Shown: positions 28,240-37,146 of the stretch, in pieces
Layout: every line of letters starts with the position of its first letter
Position numbering within the stretch: position 1 is the first letter of the stretch
From: Scytolyngbya sp. HA4215-MV1
Lineage (GTDB): Bacteria; Cyanobacteriota; Cyanobacteriia; Leptolyngbyales; Leptolyngbyaceae
NCBI GenBank assembly: GCA_019359045.1
Contig: JAHHIA010000009.1
Location: 230,685-294,684 of the forward strand
Direction of reading: 5' to 3'
DNA length: 64,000 bases
Notes under the pieces: model-generated
Databases searched by the model: none
Told to the model about the DNA's origin: nothing
The model's input: only the letters and a program-made list of their open reading frames with translations
Translations under genes and position numbers: made by a program

Positions 28240-28674
28240 CCGCAATCGAGGGGATATTATCCCAATCGATGCCGTTGTGAATCAGCTCAATCTCGATATC
28301 AGTCTAAAACAGGGCACATCTCACCGTTGAGGAATCAAACTGGCAACCAGATGTAGAAACACGGGAATTTTAATCGTCAGTTTTCCAGCTTACCGCGTTC
28401 CTTCTTCCACGTCAGCTTTTACTGTTTCTTCAGGGATCATGTGCCCATCGGGCTTGCATGGCTGAACTAATCATTCTATCTTGTCTGGAAAGTTCAGAAG
28501 GCATCTCGCCGTCTGATGACTGTATCAACGAGTTATCCCCTTCTAAGCGGATCGAACAGCGTATGTCGCTAACATGGATGATGGAGACCCTGGTGGATAC
28601 TTCCTCAAAGAAATTCCACAGTTTTAAGGTTCTCAGCAGATGAGAAATTCTTTGCTTTTGGCTTAAGGAAGGTC
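28240..28674. other. Intergenic region before the Get3d-type gene
   Basis: No credible gene is visible in these 435 bases. A short open frame at 28458-28643 has no ribosome site or family features. On the minus strand the fragment GKLTIKIPVFLHLVASLIP near 28375-28330, flanked by stops, might be a decayed coding trace but is too short to call. The ATG of the next gene has AAGGAAGG close upstream. Confidence 0.4.
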
Positions 28675-29775
28675 ATGGCTTTCATCCTCACGTTTTTAGG
28701 GAAAGGTGGTACAGGCAAAACGACGATTGCGATCGCGGCTGCTATGCGAGCAGCTCGACAGGGCAAACGGGTACTGTTTGTCGGACAAGAGAGTGGTCCC
28801 GCATTGGGCATGATGTTGGGCATGTCGCCGAGTCCTGCCCCTCAGGAAGTCGCTGCCAATCTTCAGGTAGTGCAGCTGAACGCCACTACTTTGCTGGAGC
28901 GCAGTTGGGAAGAATTGAAAAAGCTAGAAGCTCAATACATCCGCACCCCCTTCTTCAAAGAAGTGTTTGGGCAAGAATTGGGAGTATTACCCGGTATGGA
29001 CAATGCTCTGGCACTCAATGCTGTACGAGAATATGACGCTAGTGGTCAGTACGATGTCATTGTTTACGATGGTGCGAGTGATCAGGCAACGCTCCGAATG
29101 TTAGGAATGCCTGAAATCCTGACCTGGTATTTTCGTCGGTTTCGCAAGGTATTTGCAGACTCTGATCTGGGCAAGACGCTTTCTCCCTTCATCCAACCCA
29201 TTTCTAGCGCAGTTCTAAATGTTAGTTGGACAGAAGATATTTTTAACCAACCTGCTGCTGCTCAAGCAAATAATTTGCTGGAACAAGGTAAAGCAGCGAT
29301 CTCCGATCCCAATCGGGTTGCAGCATATCTTGTCACGACGCCGGAACCTGCTGCGATCGCCACTGCGCGTTATCTTTGGGGCGGTGCCCAACAAGTTGGT
29401 GTCACTGTAGGGGGAGCCATTCTTAATCAGGGTGACCTTACAGAAGACATTATGACTGCCTTCACCCCGCTCACAGTGAATCCTATCCCATCGCGTCCAG
29501 TTGACGATTGGCAACCCATTTTGGCAGCCCTGCCCGATTTCACTCAGGCGACTAGAGCACCCGCACCCATTTCAATTAACGTGCCTGAAAAAAAAGTGAG
29601 CCTGTTCTTGCCTGGCTTTGACAAGAAACAGGTAAAGTTGACGCAATATGGGCCTGAAGTGACGATCGAAGCGGGTGACCAACGGCGTAATATTTCACTG
29701 CCAGGAGAGTTAAGTGGCAGACAGGTCACGGGGGCTAAGTTCCAGGATGGTTATCTCATCATTTCTTTTGGATAA
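28675..29775 (+). CDS. Get3/ArsA-family ATPase with C-terminal alpha-crystallin domain (Get3d type)
   Basis: The 366-residue protein begins with the deviant Walker A GKGGTGKTT of the Get3/ArsA/MinD group and has YDVIVYDGASDQATLRMLG as the switch region. Residues ~285-366 form a beta-rich domain (VSLFLPGFDKKQVKLTQYG, ISLPGELSGRQV) typical of the ArsA HSP20/alpha-crystallin C-terminal domain. This fusion defines Get3d, a photosynthetic-lineage homologue of the tail-anchored-protein targeting ATPase. The conserved zinc Cys pair of eukaryotic Get3 is not visible. It is 116 bases upstream of chlG on the same strand. Confidence 0.88.
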   Translation: MAFILTFLGKGGTGKTTIAIAAAMRAARQGKRVLFVGQESGPALGMMLGMSPSPAPQEVAANLQVVQLNATTLLERSWEELKKLEAQYIRTPFFKEVFGQELGVLPGMDNALALNAVREYDASGQYDVIVYDGASDQATLRMLGMPEILTWYFRRFRKVFADSDLGKTLSPFIQPISSAVLNVSWTEDIFNQPAAAQANNLLEQGKAAISDPNRVAAYLVTTPEPAAIATARYLWGGAQQVGVTVGGAILNQGDLTEDIMTAFTPLTVNPIPSRPVDDWQPILAALPDFTQATRAPAPISINVPEKKVSLFLPGFDKKQVKLTQYGPEVTIEAGDQRRNISLPGELSGRQVTGAKFQDGYLIISFG

Positions 29776-29891
29776 ACCCATGCTTTAGGTGTTGAGGGGA
29801 AAAATTGCGAACTCTCTGAGCCCCAATCCCCCTCAACGACCCAATCCGATCACGCAGCGTTACAATTTCTCTTCTCTTTTCAGATGTGCTT

Positions 29892-30950
29892 ATGACCGAC
29901 CCCACTCCTTCCAACCTCACTCCAGAAATGGCTGAAATTTCGCCTGAAGCAACCTTGGCTAAGGATGCAGGCAGCATTGATGGGATCACTGCCACCGACG
30001 ATCGCACTGCCAAAACCCGACAGTTGTTGGGCATGAAAGGAGCACAGGCAGGCGAAACTTCTATTTGGAAAATTCGCCTCCAATTGATGAAACCTATTAC
30101 CTGGATTCCGCTCATGTGGGGGGTGATCTGTGGGGCTGCCTCGTCTGGAAACTACATCTGGAGTCTGGAGAACGTCTTGATCTCTGCTGCCTGTATGTTG
30201 ATGTCGGGTCCCTTGCTGACAGGATATACCCAGATCTTAAATGACTTTTACGATCGTGAAATTGATGCCATCAACGAACCCTATCGCCCCATCCCCTCCG
30301 GTGCTATCTCTCTACCTCAAGTCATCATTCAAATTTGGATACTGTTATTAGCAGGCATTGGGGTCGCTTATGGACTAGACCGCTGGGCAGGGCACGAATT
30401 CCCCACCATTACGGCAATGGCGATCTTCGGTTCTTTTTTGTCCTACATTTACTCGGCCCCCCCGCTGAAACTTAAACAGAATGGCTGGTTAGGGAGTTAT
30501 GCGTTGGGTTCTAGTTATATTGCTTTACCTTGGTGGGCAGGACATGCATTGTTTGGTGAACTGAACGCCACCATTGTGGCACTCACCCTCTTCTACAGCA
30601 TGGCGGGCTTAGGAATCGCTGTTGTGAACGACTTTAAGAGTGTAGAGGGGGACAAACAGCTCGGACTTAAATCTTTACCAGTCATGTTTGGGATCGGCGC
30701 TGCCGCATGGATTTGCGTCTTAATGATTGATATTTTTCAGGGTGGGATTGCGGCTTACCTTGTTTCAATCCAACAAAACCGATATGCTGTCATCCTAATA
30801 ATGCTGATCATTCCTCAAATTACTTTTCAGGATATGTATTTTCTCCGGAATCCGCTGGAAAACGATGTTAAGTATCAAGCTAGTGCTCAACCCTTTTTAG
30901 TATTAGGAATGCTGGTAACTGCACTCGCGTTAGGGGGAGCAGGAGTTTAA
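29892..30950 (+). CDS. chlG: Chlorophyll synthase ChlG
   Basis: ChlG attaches the geranylgeranyl/phytyl tail to chlorophyllide at the thylakoid membrane. The ~352-residue protein has a soluble N-terminal stretch, then a UbiA-type prenyltransferase core: the first aspartate motif NDFYDREIDAINEPYRPIPSG near residue 115, the second DFKSVEGDKQLG near residue 245, and multiple membrane helices with SAPPLKLKQNGW. ATG at 29892 is preferred to GTG at 29886. It follows the Get3d-type gene. Confidence 0.95.
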   Translation: MTDPTPSNLTPEMAEISPEATLAKDAGSIDGITATDDRTAKTRQLLGMKGAQAGETSIWKIRLQLMKPITWIPLMWGVICGAASSGNYIWSLENVLISAACMLMSGPLLTGYTQILNDFYDREIDAINEPYRPIPSGAISLPQVIIQIWILLLAGIGVAYGLDRWAGHEFPTITAMAIFGSFLSYIYSAPPLKLKQNGWLGSYALGSSYIALPWWAGHALFGELNATIVALTLFYSMAGLGIAVVNDFKSVEGDKQLGLKSLPVMFGIGAAAWICVLMIDIFQGGIAAYLVSIQQNRYAVILIMLIIPQITFQDMYFLRNPLENDVKYQASAQPFLVLGMLVTALALGGAGV

Positions 30951-31114
30951 AGCGTTTGAGTATCAAATCCATCGACGCCAAGAAATTAAGTTATCAACTG
31001 CTGACTTTCTTGGTTTAGAGTAATGAATTCTTCGGCTTACCCTGAGGGCAGTCCCAACTGTAAGCCCTAGAATGAGAACGGATAGTAGTGTGGTGGTGGT
31101 GAGGCTTTAAGAAA

Positions 31115-33514
31115 GTGGGAAATTTTATCTCAAGGCTGAAAGACATATCAACCAAGTTTGGTGCCACGGAGTCACAAGCAACCAATGATGCCGCCTCTCC
31201 GATCGATCCGCATCTAGAATCTGCTTCACCCCCACCTACCCCTGTAAAGCAGCGAGGGTGGCAGGCTTTTCTCAGAAATTCCTTTCTTTCAGCGCCGAAA
31301 ACGATACACATCCCCGATCCCACTGCAGAGATTTCGCCCAACCCGAAGAAGCCGTTCTACCATCGCTACGTTTTTTGGATCGGCATGGTGAGTTTGGGTA
31401 GCGGCGCAGCAGTCGCAGCCTGGGGTCTCTGGAGTATCGATCGTAGCCTACCCAATCCCTCTGACATTACAACCTTTGTTCGGCGTGGCACGCTCACGCT
31501 CAAAGCTTCGGATGGAACAATCCTCCAACAATTGGGTCCAGCCACTCGTGACAAGCTCACTTTCAATCAGATTCCCGATTCTGTCATTAAAGCTTTCGTT
31601 GCCGCTGAGGATCGACGCTTTTACAAGCACAATGGCGTTGACTATCTCTCCATCGGTCGAGCAATCGCTACTAATTTAGTTGCCAGAGATGTGGTGGAAG
31701 GTGGGAGCACCATTACTCAACAGTTGGCACGCATTGTCTTCCTCAATCAAGAACGCACTTTTTGGCGCAAGGTGCAAGAAGCCTTTTTAGCGCAGAAAAT
31801 TGAACGTCAGCTCAGCAAGCAGCAAGTTTTAGAGCGCTACTTGAATTTGGTCTATCTCGGTTCAGGGGCTTATGGGGTTGCGGATGCCGCTTGGATTTAT
31901 TTCAGCAAACCGGTAGATCAGCTAACGCTGCCCGAAATTGCAACGATCGCAGGACTCCCCCCTGCTCCGAGTATTTATTCTCCGCTCGTGAATCTTGATC
32001 TTGCGGTGCAACGGCGGAATCTTGTCTTAGGGCGGATGCAGGAGGCAGGATTTATTACGAAGGAGCAGGCAGAACAGGCAATCAGCGAACCTCTGACTCT
32101 GAAGCCAAGTTTGCCCAAGCGACTTTATAGTGACACGCCCTACTTCACTTCCTATGTTCAGCAACAATTACCCCGCTATGTCTCGAAGGAGGCATTGGAG
32201 CTAGGGGGGTTAACCGTAGAGACGACACTGAACTACAAGTGGCAAAAAGCAGCTGAAAAAACGATTAATCAGGCAATTAAGGTTGATGGTCCTGCCGAAG
32301 GGTTTGCCCAAGCCGCTCTGGTCGCGCTTGATCCCCGCAATGGTGAAATTCGTGCCATGGTCGGGGGAGATGATTTCAAAAAAAGTCAGTTCAACCGGGT
32401 AACTCAGGCACAACGGCAACCTGGTTCGTCTTTTAAGGTTATGGTCTATACAACGGCGATTGCGGCTGGGTTTTCCCCCTATCAAACCTATTTGGATGCT
32501 CCCTATACGGTCGATGGCTATCAGCCACAAAACTATGGGAAAAAGTACCACGGCTGGATGTCGCTTCGGGATGCGCTGACTAACTCGCTCAATGTGGTTG
32601 CCGTCAAGTTGCTGATTGATGTCGGCTTCGATCCCACTATTAAAATGGCCCATCAGATGGGGATCAAGTCCAAGCTTTATCCGACTTATTCTCTGGCGTT
32701 AGGGGCTTCAGAAGTCAATGTGCTAGAGATGGCAAGTGCCTATGGAACGATCGCCGCTGAGGGAATGCACATCGATCCCCATGCGATTCGTCGGGTTCTG
32801 AATGCAAAGGGCGAAGTCCTTTATAGTTCTGACTTCAAGGCGAAGCGTATTTTGGATCAAGGCACCGCTGCGATCATGACCTGGATGCTGGAAAATGTCG
32901 TACAAAACGGCACTGGACGCCCTGCTCAATTGGGTAGACCTGTCGCTGGCAAAACTGGCACCTCGGAAGAAGCCCGCGATCTCTGGTTCATTGGTTACAT
33001 TCCCCAACTCGTCGTAGGGGTCTGGCTCGGCAATGATGACAGCAGTCCCACCTGGGGCACGAGCGGCACCGCTGCTTACACCTGGAACCAATTCATGATC
33101 AAAGTGGTGCAAGGAATGCCAGTGCAAAAGTTTCCGAAGCTACCCAAGTTGGAAGGGCGCAAAGGAATGTTGAAGGCAAGACCTGTGAAGCCCAATCGTG
33201 CTTCCAATAGTGCAGTTCCTGAAAAAGACACAACATCGCAGGACAAAGCAGCACCAGAAGCAACACAACCCACTTCTCAGGGGAGCAGTCATACGCCCGC
33301 GTCGGGAGGTGGCTCGACCACTTCGGGAACACCTTCGGCTCCTACCGCGCCTTCGACAACTCCTGCTACACCCGGTCTGCCTCCAGCCGATCCACCTGCG
33401 GCTCCTCCGGTTGACCCAGTTCCAGTTCAGCCTCCTGCCAATATTATCGATCCGCCTCCAGCTGCTCCTCCTTCGCAGCCTGCACCCACGAACGCACCTG
33501 CACCTGGAAACTAA
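31115..33514 (+). CDS. Class A penicillin-binding protein (transglycosylase/transpeptidase)
   Basis: This bifunctional enzyme polymerises and cross-links peptidoglycan in the periplasm. The 799-residue protein has a ~85-residue cytoplasmic N-terminus, one membrane anchor near 88-108, a GT51 transglycosylase domain (AFVAAEDRRFYKHNGVD with catalytic Glu, GGSTITQQLAR), and a transpeptidase domain with RQPGSSFKVMVY (S-x-x-K), SLN and K-T-G-T in AGKTGTSEEARD. The C-terminal ~110 residues are Pro/Ala/Ser/Thr-rich and probably disordered. No ATG is available; GTG at 31115 is the likely start. Confidence 0.92.
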   Translation: MGNFISRLKDISTKFGATESQATNDAASPIDPHLESASPPPTPVKQRGWQAFLRNSFLSAPKTIHIPDPTAEISPNPKKPFYHRYVFWIGMVSLGSGAAVAAWGLWSIDRSLPNPSDITTFVRRGTLTLKASDGTILQQLGPATRDKLTFNQIPDSVIKAFVAAEDRRFYKHNGVDYLSIGRAIATNLVARDVVEGGSTITQQLARIVFLNQERTFWRKVQEAFLAQKIERQLSKQQVLERYLNLVYLGSGAYGVADAAWIYFSKPVDQLTLPEIATIAGLPPAPSIYSPLVNLDLAVQRRNLVLGRMQEAGFITKEQAEQAISEPLTLKPSLPKRLYSDTPYFTSYVQQQLPRYVSKEALELGGLTVETTLNYKWQKAAEKTINQAIKVDGPAEGFAQAALVALDPRNGEIRAMVGGDDFKKSQFNRVTQAQRQPGSSFKVMVYTTAIAAGFSPYQTYLDAPYTVDGYQPQNYGKKYHGWMSLRDALTNSLNVVAVKLLIDVGFDPTIKMAHQMGIKSKLYPTYSLALGASEVNVLEMASAYGTIAAEGMHIDPHAIRRVLNAKGEVLYSSDFKAKRILDQGTAAIMTWMLENVVQNGTGRPAQLGRPVAGKTGTSEEARDLWFIGYIPQLVVGVWLGNDDSSPTWGTSGTAAYTWNQFMIKVVQGMPVQKFPKLPKLEGRKGMLKARPVKPNRASNSAVPEKDTTSQDKAAPEATQPTSQGSSHTPASGGGSTTSGTPSAPTAPSTTPATPGLPPADPPAAPPVDPVPVQPPANIIDPPPAAPPSQPAPTNAPAPGN

Positions 33515-33527
33515 TCATCAGCTCTTA

Positions 33528-33561
33528 CTTTGTTCTCTAGAGATCCTTTGTTCTCTAGAGA
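33528..33561. repeat. Direct repeat of CTTTGTTCTCTAGAGA
   Basis: Two identical 16-base units at 33528-33543 and 33546-33561, each ending in the palindrome CTCTAGAG, lie between convergent genes. The second copy overlaps the last codons of the DnaJ-like gene. Confidence 0.7.
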
Positions 33562-34526
33562 GGTAAGTCAGCGCGAGGACTAAAAGTCTCGGTTTGACGT
33601 AATTTCTCGTACAGTTCGCGTTCCGTCGAAGAGGGATCTTTAGGCACAACGATTTGAATTTCAACAATTTGATCTCCACGTCTACCGTTGATAGGGTAGC
33701 CTTTGTCAGCCAGACGGAGGCGCTGTCCAGTGCGTACGCCACGAGGAATGGTCATTTTGACAAACCCATCTAACGTCGGGACTTCTACCTGCCCACCCAA
33801 TACCGCTTCACTAGGTGTAATCGGCAATTGACAGTAAATATTGGAACCTTCTTGTTTGAAAAACGGGTGATCGGAAACTTCGATTTTTAGGTAGAGATCG
33901 CCCCCTGAAACGCCCTGACCCTTAAGCCGAATGCGTTGTCCGGTGACCATACCAGCTGGCATATTGACTTCTAACGATCGTCCATCTTCTAGCCGGATAC
34001 GTTCTCGCCCACCCAAGTATGCCTTATTCAAAGGCACCGTGAGGCGTGCTTCCGCATCTCGGCGGTTAGCACGGGACACCGTATAAGCTGTTTTTGTCGT
34101 ACCAGGACGGTAATAGTCGCGAGTGCTGGTACTGGTAGTAGTATTGTTTTCTTTGGCAAACCGACGATTCAATAGCTGATCAACGAAACTATTGAAGTCA
34201 GAAAAGTTGCTGAAATCTACCTCGTCTGAGGCGACCCGATCGCCGCTACGCCCCCAGCCTCTGGCAGCTTGAGCGGCTTGTCCACCCTGGAAACCACGCT
34301 GTTGCCAGAAGCGACCATACTGATCGTATTGTGCACGCTTTAAGGTGTCCGACAGTACTTCATAGGCTTCACCCAGATCTTTAAACTTTTCCTCAGCCGT
34401 TTTGTTACCAGGATTGAGATCGGGATGATATTGCCTGGCTAATCGCCGATACGCTTTCTTGATTTCTTCAATGGAGGCATCTCTGGCAACACCCAGAATG
34501 TCGTAATAGTTCCGAAAGTTTTGCAT
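33555..34526 (-). CDS. DnaJ-family co-chaperone without zinc finger (type B)
   Basis: The 323-residue protein has an N-terminal J domain ([23 protein letters not shown], with the H-P-D tripeptide in YHPDLNPG), a Gly/Gln-rich linker to about residue 100, and a C-terminal substrate-binding region with two beta repeats ([26 protein letters not shown]). The Cys-rich zinc domain of DnaJ type A is absent, as in CbpA/DnaJ2. It lies 91 bases after dnaK3 on the same strand, so it is probably that chaperone's dedicated partner, stimulating its ATPase. Confidence 0.92.
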   Translation of the reverse strand: MQNFRNYYDILGVARDASIEEIKKAYRRLARQYHPDLNPGNKTAEEKFKDLGEAYEVLSDTLKRAQYDQYGRFWQQRGFQGGQAAQAARGWGRSGDRVASDEVDFSNFSDFNSFVDQLLNRRFAKENNTTTSTSTRDYYRPGTTKTAYTVSRANRRDAEARLTVPLNKAYLGGRERIRLEDGRSLEVNMPAGMVTGQRIRLKGQGVSGGDLYLKIEVSDHPFFKQEGSNIYCQLPITPSEAVLGGQVEVPTLDGFVKMTIPRGVRTGQRLRLADKGYPINGRRGDQIVEIQIVVPKDPSSTERELYEKLRQTETFSPRADLPL

Positions 34527-34617
34527 AGCAACAAGATAGTTTTAAGTTTTGAGTTTTGGATTTTGCAAGGTGAGTGGGGTTGAACTCAAGCCTCAAACCT
34601 GATTACTCAAAACCGAA

Positions 34618-36987
34618 TTAGAGCCAGTCATCATCATCATCCCAATTATCCTGATAAAGGTTGGGTCGAGTCGGTTTTTTTCGAGAGCCCCCGCGATCGT
34701 TCCGATTCAAGCTGCGATCGTCGCGTTGGGATGCCCAATCATCTCGGTTGGTGCCCCGCTCATCGCGATTGGTGCCACGGTTATCTCGACCCAAGTCCCG
34801 ATCATTGCGACCCAAGTTGCGATCGTCCCGACCATAATCTCGACCGTAATCTTGATCATTTCGACCCAAGTTCCGATCACTGCGACCAGCCTCGCGATCA
34901 TTCCGATTCAAGCCACGGTCTCCCCTGTTCGTGCCCCAATCATCTTGATTGGCACTGCGGTTGCTGCGACCCATACCCCAATCGTCTTGATTGGCACTGC
35001 GATTGCTGCGACCCATGCCCCAATCGTTTTGATTGGCACGTCCACCAGACCCATAGTTCCCGTAGTCATTATCTTCTCGCAAGTTGCGGCGGGGCAATTC
35101 CCAGTCATCATCATCATCCGCAAAAAAGTCTCGAATGGATTTGAAGAAGCCCTCTCCTTCTTCCTGCTCTTGGTTGAGTTGGTAAATCTCGCGATTGAGT
35201 TCGTAGAGTGCATCTTGCAGATCCGCTTCTGCCCGATCGATGCCGCGATCGTCGTCTACCTTCAAACTATTTCGCAGTTCTTGCACTAACTTCTCAATCC
35301 GGGGACGGTAGCCATTGGCAAAATTCATACCAAAGTCAAACATCACCTCTCGCAGTTTTCGTTCTGCTTCAAAGGTCAAGGCTTCAGCCCGGTTGCGTTT
35401 CTCGATCTTCTCTTTTTTCATACGATCGGACTCAGCCGATGCTTGTGCATCTTGAATCATGCGCCGCACTTCTTCTTCGGAAAGCGTAGAGGCTCCCTGC
35501 ACAGTGATACTCTGTTCTCGTCCGGTGGTGCGATCAAGAGCAGTCACCTGCAAAATCCCGTTCGCATCAATATCGAGAGACACCTGCACCTGAGGAATGC
35601 CTCTGGGTGCAGGCGGAATGCCGGTTAACTTAAACCGTCCCAAAGATTTATTGCCAGTCGCCATCTCGCGCTCACCCTGGAGCACATGCACTTCTACAAG
35701 AGTTTGATTGTCTTCTGCTGTGGAGAAGATATCAGAACGTCGCACGGGGATGGTGGTATTGCGAGGAATCAGTTTTTTCATTACACCGCCGATCGTCTCC
35801 AAACCCAGCGACAGAGGCGTGACATCCAGCAACAGGATATCCCGCACTTCTCCTGCGAGAATACCTGCCTGGATCGCCGCACCCACTGCAACCACTTCAT
35901 CGGGATTGACGTTTTGATTGGGTTCGCGGTCAATCAAGCTACGAACCATTTGCTGAACGACGGGAATACGAGTGGAACCACCCACCAAGACAACCTCATC
36001 AATGCGGCTGGGACTCAGGGCTGAATCGCGCAGTGCCTGCTTCACAGGTCCTCGTAAACGGGTGATCAAATCGTTGCACAACCCTTCAAATTGGGAACGG
36101 GTGAGTCGGGTTTCCAAATGCTTGGGACCGTCTTCCGTGGCGGTGATGAAAGGCAGGTTGATATCAGTTACGGTTACCCCAGAGAGTTCGATTTTGGCTT
36201 TTTCGGCAGCTTCGGTCAAGCGTTGCAAGGCTTGACGATCGCGGCGTAAGTCAATGCCTTCTTGCTCCAAAAACTGTTCCGCTAGCCAATCGACAACACG
36301 CTGGTCAAAATCATTCCCACCTAATTGGGTATCACCACTGGTGGCTTTGACCTCAAACACGCCATCACCGACTTCTAGAATCGAGACATCGAAGGTGCCG
36401 CCGCCCAGATCAAACACTAGGATTGTTTGGCTGGTTTGGCGATCGAGTCCGTATGCCAGAGAGGCAGCCGTCGGTTCGTTGAGAATTCGTTTGACATCCA
36501 GTCCAGCAATTCGCCCAGCATCGCGAGTCGCTTGTCGTTGTGAGTCATTGAAGTATGCCGGAACCGTAATCACGGCACCTGTAACCGGTTGCCCCAGATA
36601 GCGGGTGGCTTCATCTGCCAACTTTTTGAGCACCATGGCAGAGATTTCTTCCGGCGAAAAATCTCGTTGTAACCGAGGGCATTTGATTTTGATGTTGCCG
36701 TTCTCGTCTTTACGAATGGTGTAGGGCACCCGCTTCGATTCTGGATTTAACTCACTATACAGACGCCCAATGAACCGTTTAACGGCGTAATAAGTATTTT
36801 GGGGATCAAGGACAGATTGTCGCCTTGCCATTTGCCCAACCAGGCGCTCCCCTTCTTTGCTGAAGCCAACAACTGATGGAGTTGTTCGCATGCCTTCTGC
36901 ATTGGCGATGACGACTGGCTTACCGCCCTCCATGACAGCAACCACTGAGTTTGTTGTCCCCAGGTCAATGCCGACTACTTTGCCCAT
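34618..36987 (-). CDS. dnaK3: Hsp70 chaperone DnaK, C-terminally extended (DnaK3 type)
   Basis: The 789-residue protein has a complete Hsp70 core: [60 protein letters not shown], and the interdomain linker [13 protein letters not shown]. The substrate domain and lid end near residue 630 with [17 protein letters not shown], after which ~150 residues of Asn/Asp/Arg/Gly repeats follow instead of the EEVD-like tail. Extended C-termini of this kind mark cyanobacterial DnaK3, reported to be thylakoid-associated. The C-terminal [10 protein letters not shown] end is acidic. The DnaJ gene follows. Confidence 0.93.
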   Translation of the reverse strand: MGKVVGIDLGTTNSVVAVMEGGKPVVIANAEGMRTTPSVVGFSKEGERLVGQMARRQSVLDPQNTYYAVKRFIGRLYSELNPESKRVPYTIRKDENGNIKIKCPRLQRDFSPEEISAMVLKKLADEATRYLGQPVTGAVITVPAYFNDSQRQATRDAGRIAGLDVKRILNEPTAASLAYGLDRQTSQTILVFDLGGGTFDVSILEVGDGVFEVKATSGDTQLGGNDFDQRVVDWLAEQFLEQEGIDLRRDRQALQRLTEAAEKAKIELSGVTVTDINLPFITATEDGPKHLETRLTRSQFEGLCNDLITRLRGPVKQALRDSALSPSRIDEVVLVGGSTRIPVVQQMVRSLIDREPNQNVNPDEVVAVGAAIQAGILAGEVRDILLLDVTPLSLGLETIGGVMKKLIPRNTTIPVRRSDIFSTAEDNQTLVEVHVLQGEREMATGNKSLGRFKLTGIPPAPRGIPQVQVSLDIDANGILQVTALDRTTGREQSITVQGASTLSEEEVRRMIQDAQASAESDRMKKEKIEKRNRAEALTFEAERKLREVMFDFGMNFANGYRPRIEKLVQELRNSLKVDDDRGIDRAEADLQDALYELNREIYQLNQEQEEGEGFFKSIRDFFADDDDDWELPRRNLREDNDYGNYGSGGRANQNDWGMGRSNRSANQDDWGMGRSNRSANQDDWGTNRGDRGLNRNDREAGRSDRNLGRNDQDYGRDYGRDDRNLGRNDRDLGRDNRGTNRDERGTNRDDWASQRDDRSLNRNDRGGSRKKPTRPNLYQDNWDDDDDWL
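34680..35060 (-). repeat. Low-complexity tail repeats of dnaK3, including three 42-bp units
   Basis: The TTGATTGGC landmark occurs at 34945, 34987 and 35029, exactly 42 bases apart, encoding near-identical 14-residue units ([14 protein letters not shown]). Between 34680 and 34940 shorter R-N/D-R-x-L-G-R-N-D-like units continue. The frame is kept throughout. Confidence 0.85.
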
Positions 36988-37146
36988 GCGCCACCGTACT
37001 CCGTCTTAAACGAATGTTGAGAACATTTGCTGGCTTTATTCTATCTTGCTACTGAAGGTGGTCAGGAGATCTGAGGAAAGTTGTTTGCAGGTTCTGAGAC
37101 ACTCAGTCAGAATTTGTGCCAGCGGTTTTCACCGAAGCGGTCAATG

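Noticed and set aside
28458..28643. 61-residue open frame in the gap before the Get3d-type gene
   Set aside because: No ribosome site and no recognisable motif; the amino acid composition is not protein-like.
31034..31066. GGCTTAC/GTAAGCC hairpin between chlG and the PBP gene
   Set aside because: Seven base pairs around a 19-base loop with no T tract; could be chance, and no regulator is suggested.
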